Shown: positions 63,301 through 64,000 of the stretch, one piece after another
How the letters are laid out: each line of letters opens with the position of its first letter
Numbering within the stretch: the stretch's first letter is position 1
From: Panopea generosa
Taxonomy: Eukaryota > Mollusca > Bivalvia > Adapedonta > Hiatellidae
Length of the DNA stretch: 64,000 bases
Direction of reading: 5' to 3'
NCBI GenBank assembly: GCA_029582155.1
Contig: CM055896.1
Location: forward strand, 22,683,110-22,747,109
Position numbers and translations under genes: made by a program
The notes under the pieces: model-generated
The model's input: the letters and a program-made list of their open reading frames with translations, nothing else
Told to the model about the DNA's origin: nothing
Databases searched by the model: none

Positions 63301-64000
63301 TTATTGACATTCGATTATAGAGCACTGTAATTATGTGTTTCTCTATGATTGACATTCGATCATATAACACAGTAATTATGTAATTCCCTAATATTGACAT
63401 TCGATTATATAAAACTGTTATTATGTGTTTCTCTATTATTGAAATTCGATCATATAGCACTGTAATTATTTTTTTCTCTGTTATTGATATCTGATCATAT
63501 AACACAGTAATTATGTATTTCTCTATTATTGATATTCGATTATATAACACAGTTATTATGTGTTTCTCTATTATTGATACAATAACACTATGATGATGTG
63601 TTGCTCTATAATTGATTATATAATACTACAACTAAGCATTTCTTTATTACTGACATTCGATCATATAACACTGTTATTATGTGTTTCTCTGTGGTTGATA
63701 TTCGATTATGTAGCACTGTAATTATGTGTTTCTCTATTATTGGTATTCGATTAAGTAAGCACTGTAATTATGTGTTTCTTTATTATTGACATTCGATCAT
63801 AAAGCTCTGTCATTATGTGTTTCTCTATAACTGACATTCGATCATATAGCTCTGTCATTATGTGTTTCTCTATTACTGATATTCAATCGTATAACACTGT
63901 AATTATGTGTTTCTCTATTATTGACATTCGATCGTATAACAACGTTATTTTATGATTCTTTGTTATTGGCATTCAATCATGTAACACAGTAATTATGTGT
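60310..64000. repeat. 45-bp tandem repeat array, about 82 copies, runs off the window
   Basis: Monomer 'ttatgtgtttctctattatt', 'gacattcgatcatataacac', 'tgtaa' (45 bp). 45 is divisible by three, so in-frame copies give 15-residue repeats (LYDRMSVIEKHIITV on the minus strand, MCFSITDIRSYNTVI on the plus), with stops appearing wherever indels occur. Shortened monomers ('ttgattatataacactacaa') recur and mark larger blocks: 'attcgatcacaaaacacagt' at 61591 and 62553 (offset 962 bp) and 'tattggtatt' at 62991 and 63738 (offset 747 bp). No start, signal or conserved protein logic was seen, so it is judged non-coding. Confidence 0.96.

Noticed and set aside
60310..64000. Repetitive protein of 15-residue units (LYDRMSVIEKHIITV)
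   Set aside because: Frame is broken every few hundred bases by indels, the opposite strand is equally open, and no flanking exon or signal peptide is visible.

Overview
The window looks like nuclear DNA from an invertebrate animal, most likely a bivalve mollusc. It is AT-rich. No intact protein-coding gene could be supported, and the only coding signals are decayed transposable elements. The mollusc call is inference. It rests on a repeat with 'agctctactggcc' and '..ggccctcttgggtctcttgtt' ends, a CORE-SINE-like element, CR1/L2-like LINEs and a tyrosine-recombinase (DIRS/Ngaro-type) retrotransposon carrying an SGNH hydrolase, a combination I associate with mollusc genomes.

About half of the 64 kb is tandem repeat, in at least eleven families with different monomers: 56 bp (1-1345), 35 bp (2107-2293), 98 bp (3611-6345), about 630 bp (7838-9640, inside a mobile repeat), 76 bp (9837-10065), 59 bp (12841-16505), 55 bp (20266-21190), 49 bp (21560-32505, roughly 220 copies), 30 bp (37051-42310), 47 bp (43471-44700), 22/23 bp (56868-57735) and 45 bp (60310 to the window edge). 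Several arrays have a higher-order structure. Long reading frames inside the arrays are by-products of stop-poor monomers, especially where the monomer length is a multiple of three (30 and 45 bp).

Between the arrays lie transposon relics: a LINE 3' end (10248-11457, +); a 5'-truncated CR1/L2-like LINE ending in an (ATA)n tail, with its catalytic YADD box deleted (17131-19305, +); a second non-LTR reverse transcriptase relic (35280-36740, -); a CR1-like C-terminal fragment (51030-51720, +); a tRNA-derived CORE-type SINE (46888-47015, +); and the best-preserved element, a minus-strand retrotransposon at 51837-56640. That element reads gag-like zinc knuckle, reverse transcriptase, RNase H, tyrosine recombinase, SGNH hydrolase, then a pair of about 355-bp direct repeats. 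The remaining segments are AT-rich with no gene I can recognise. A weak THAP-like exon with two stop codons lies near 58.5 kb.

No operon, CRISPR array, rRNA or functional tRNA gene was seen. The most notable items are the SGNH-bearing tyrosine-recombinase element, the higher-order 49-bp array, the 30-bp array open in four frames, a perfect 36-nt-arm hairpin at 34123-34199, and two identical RFX-type palindromes at 45585 and 47989.
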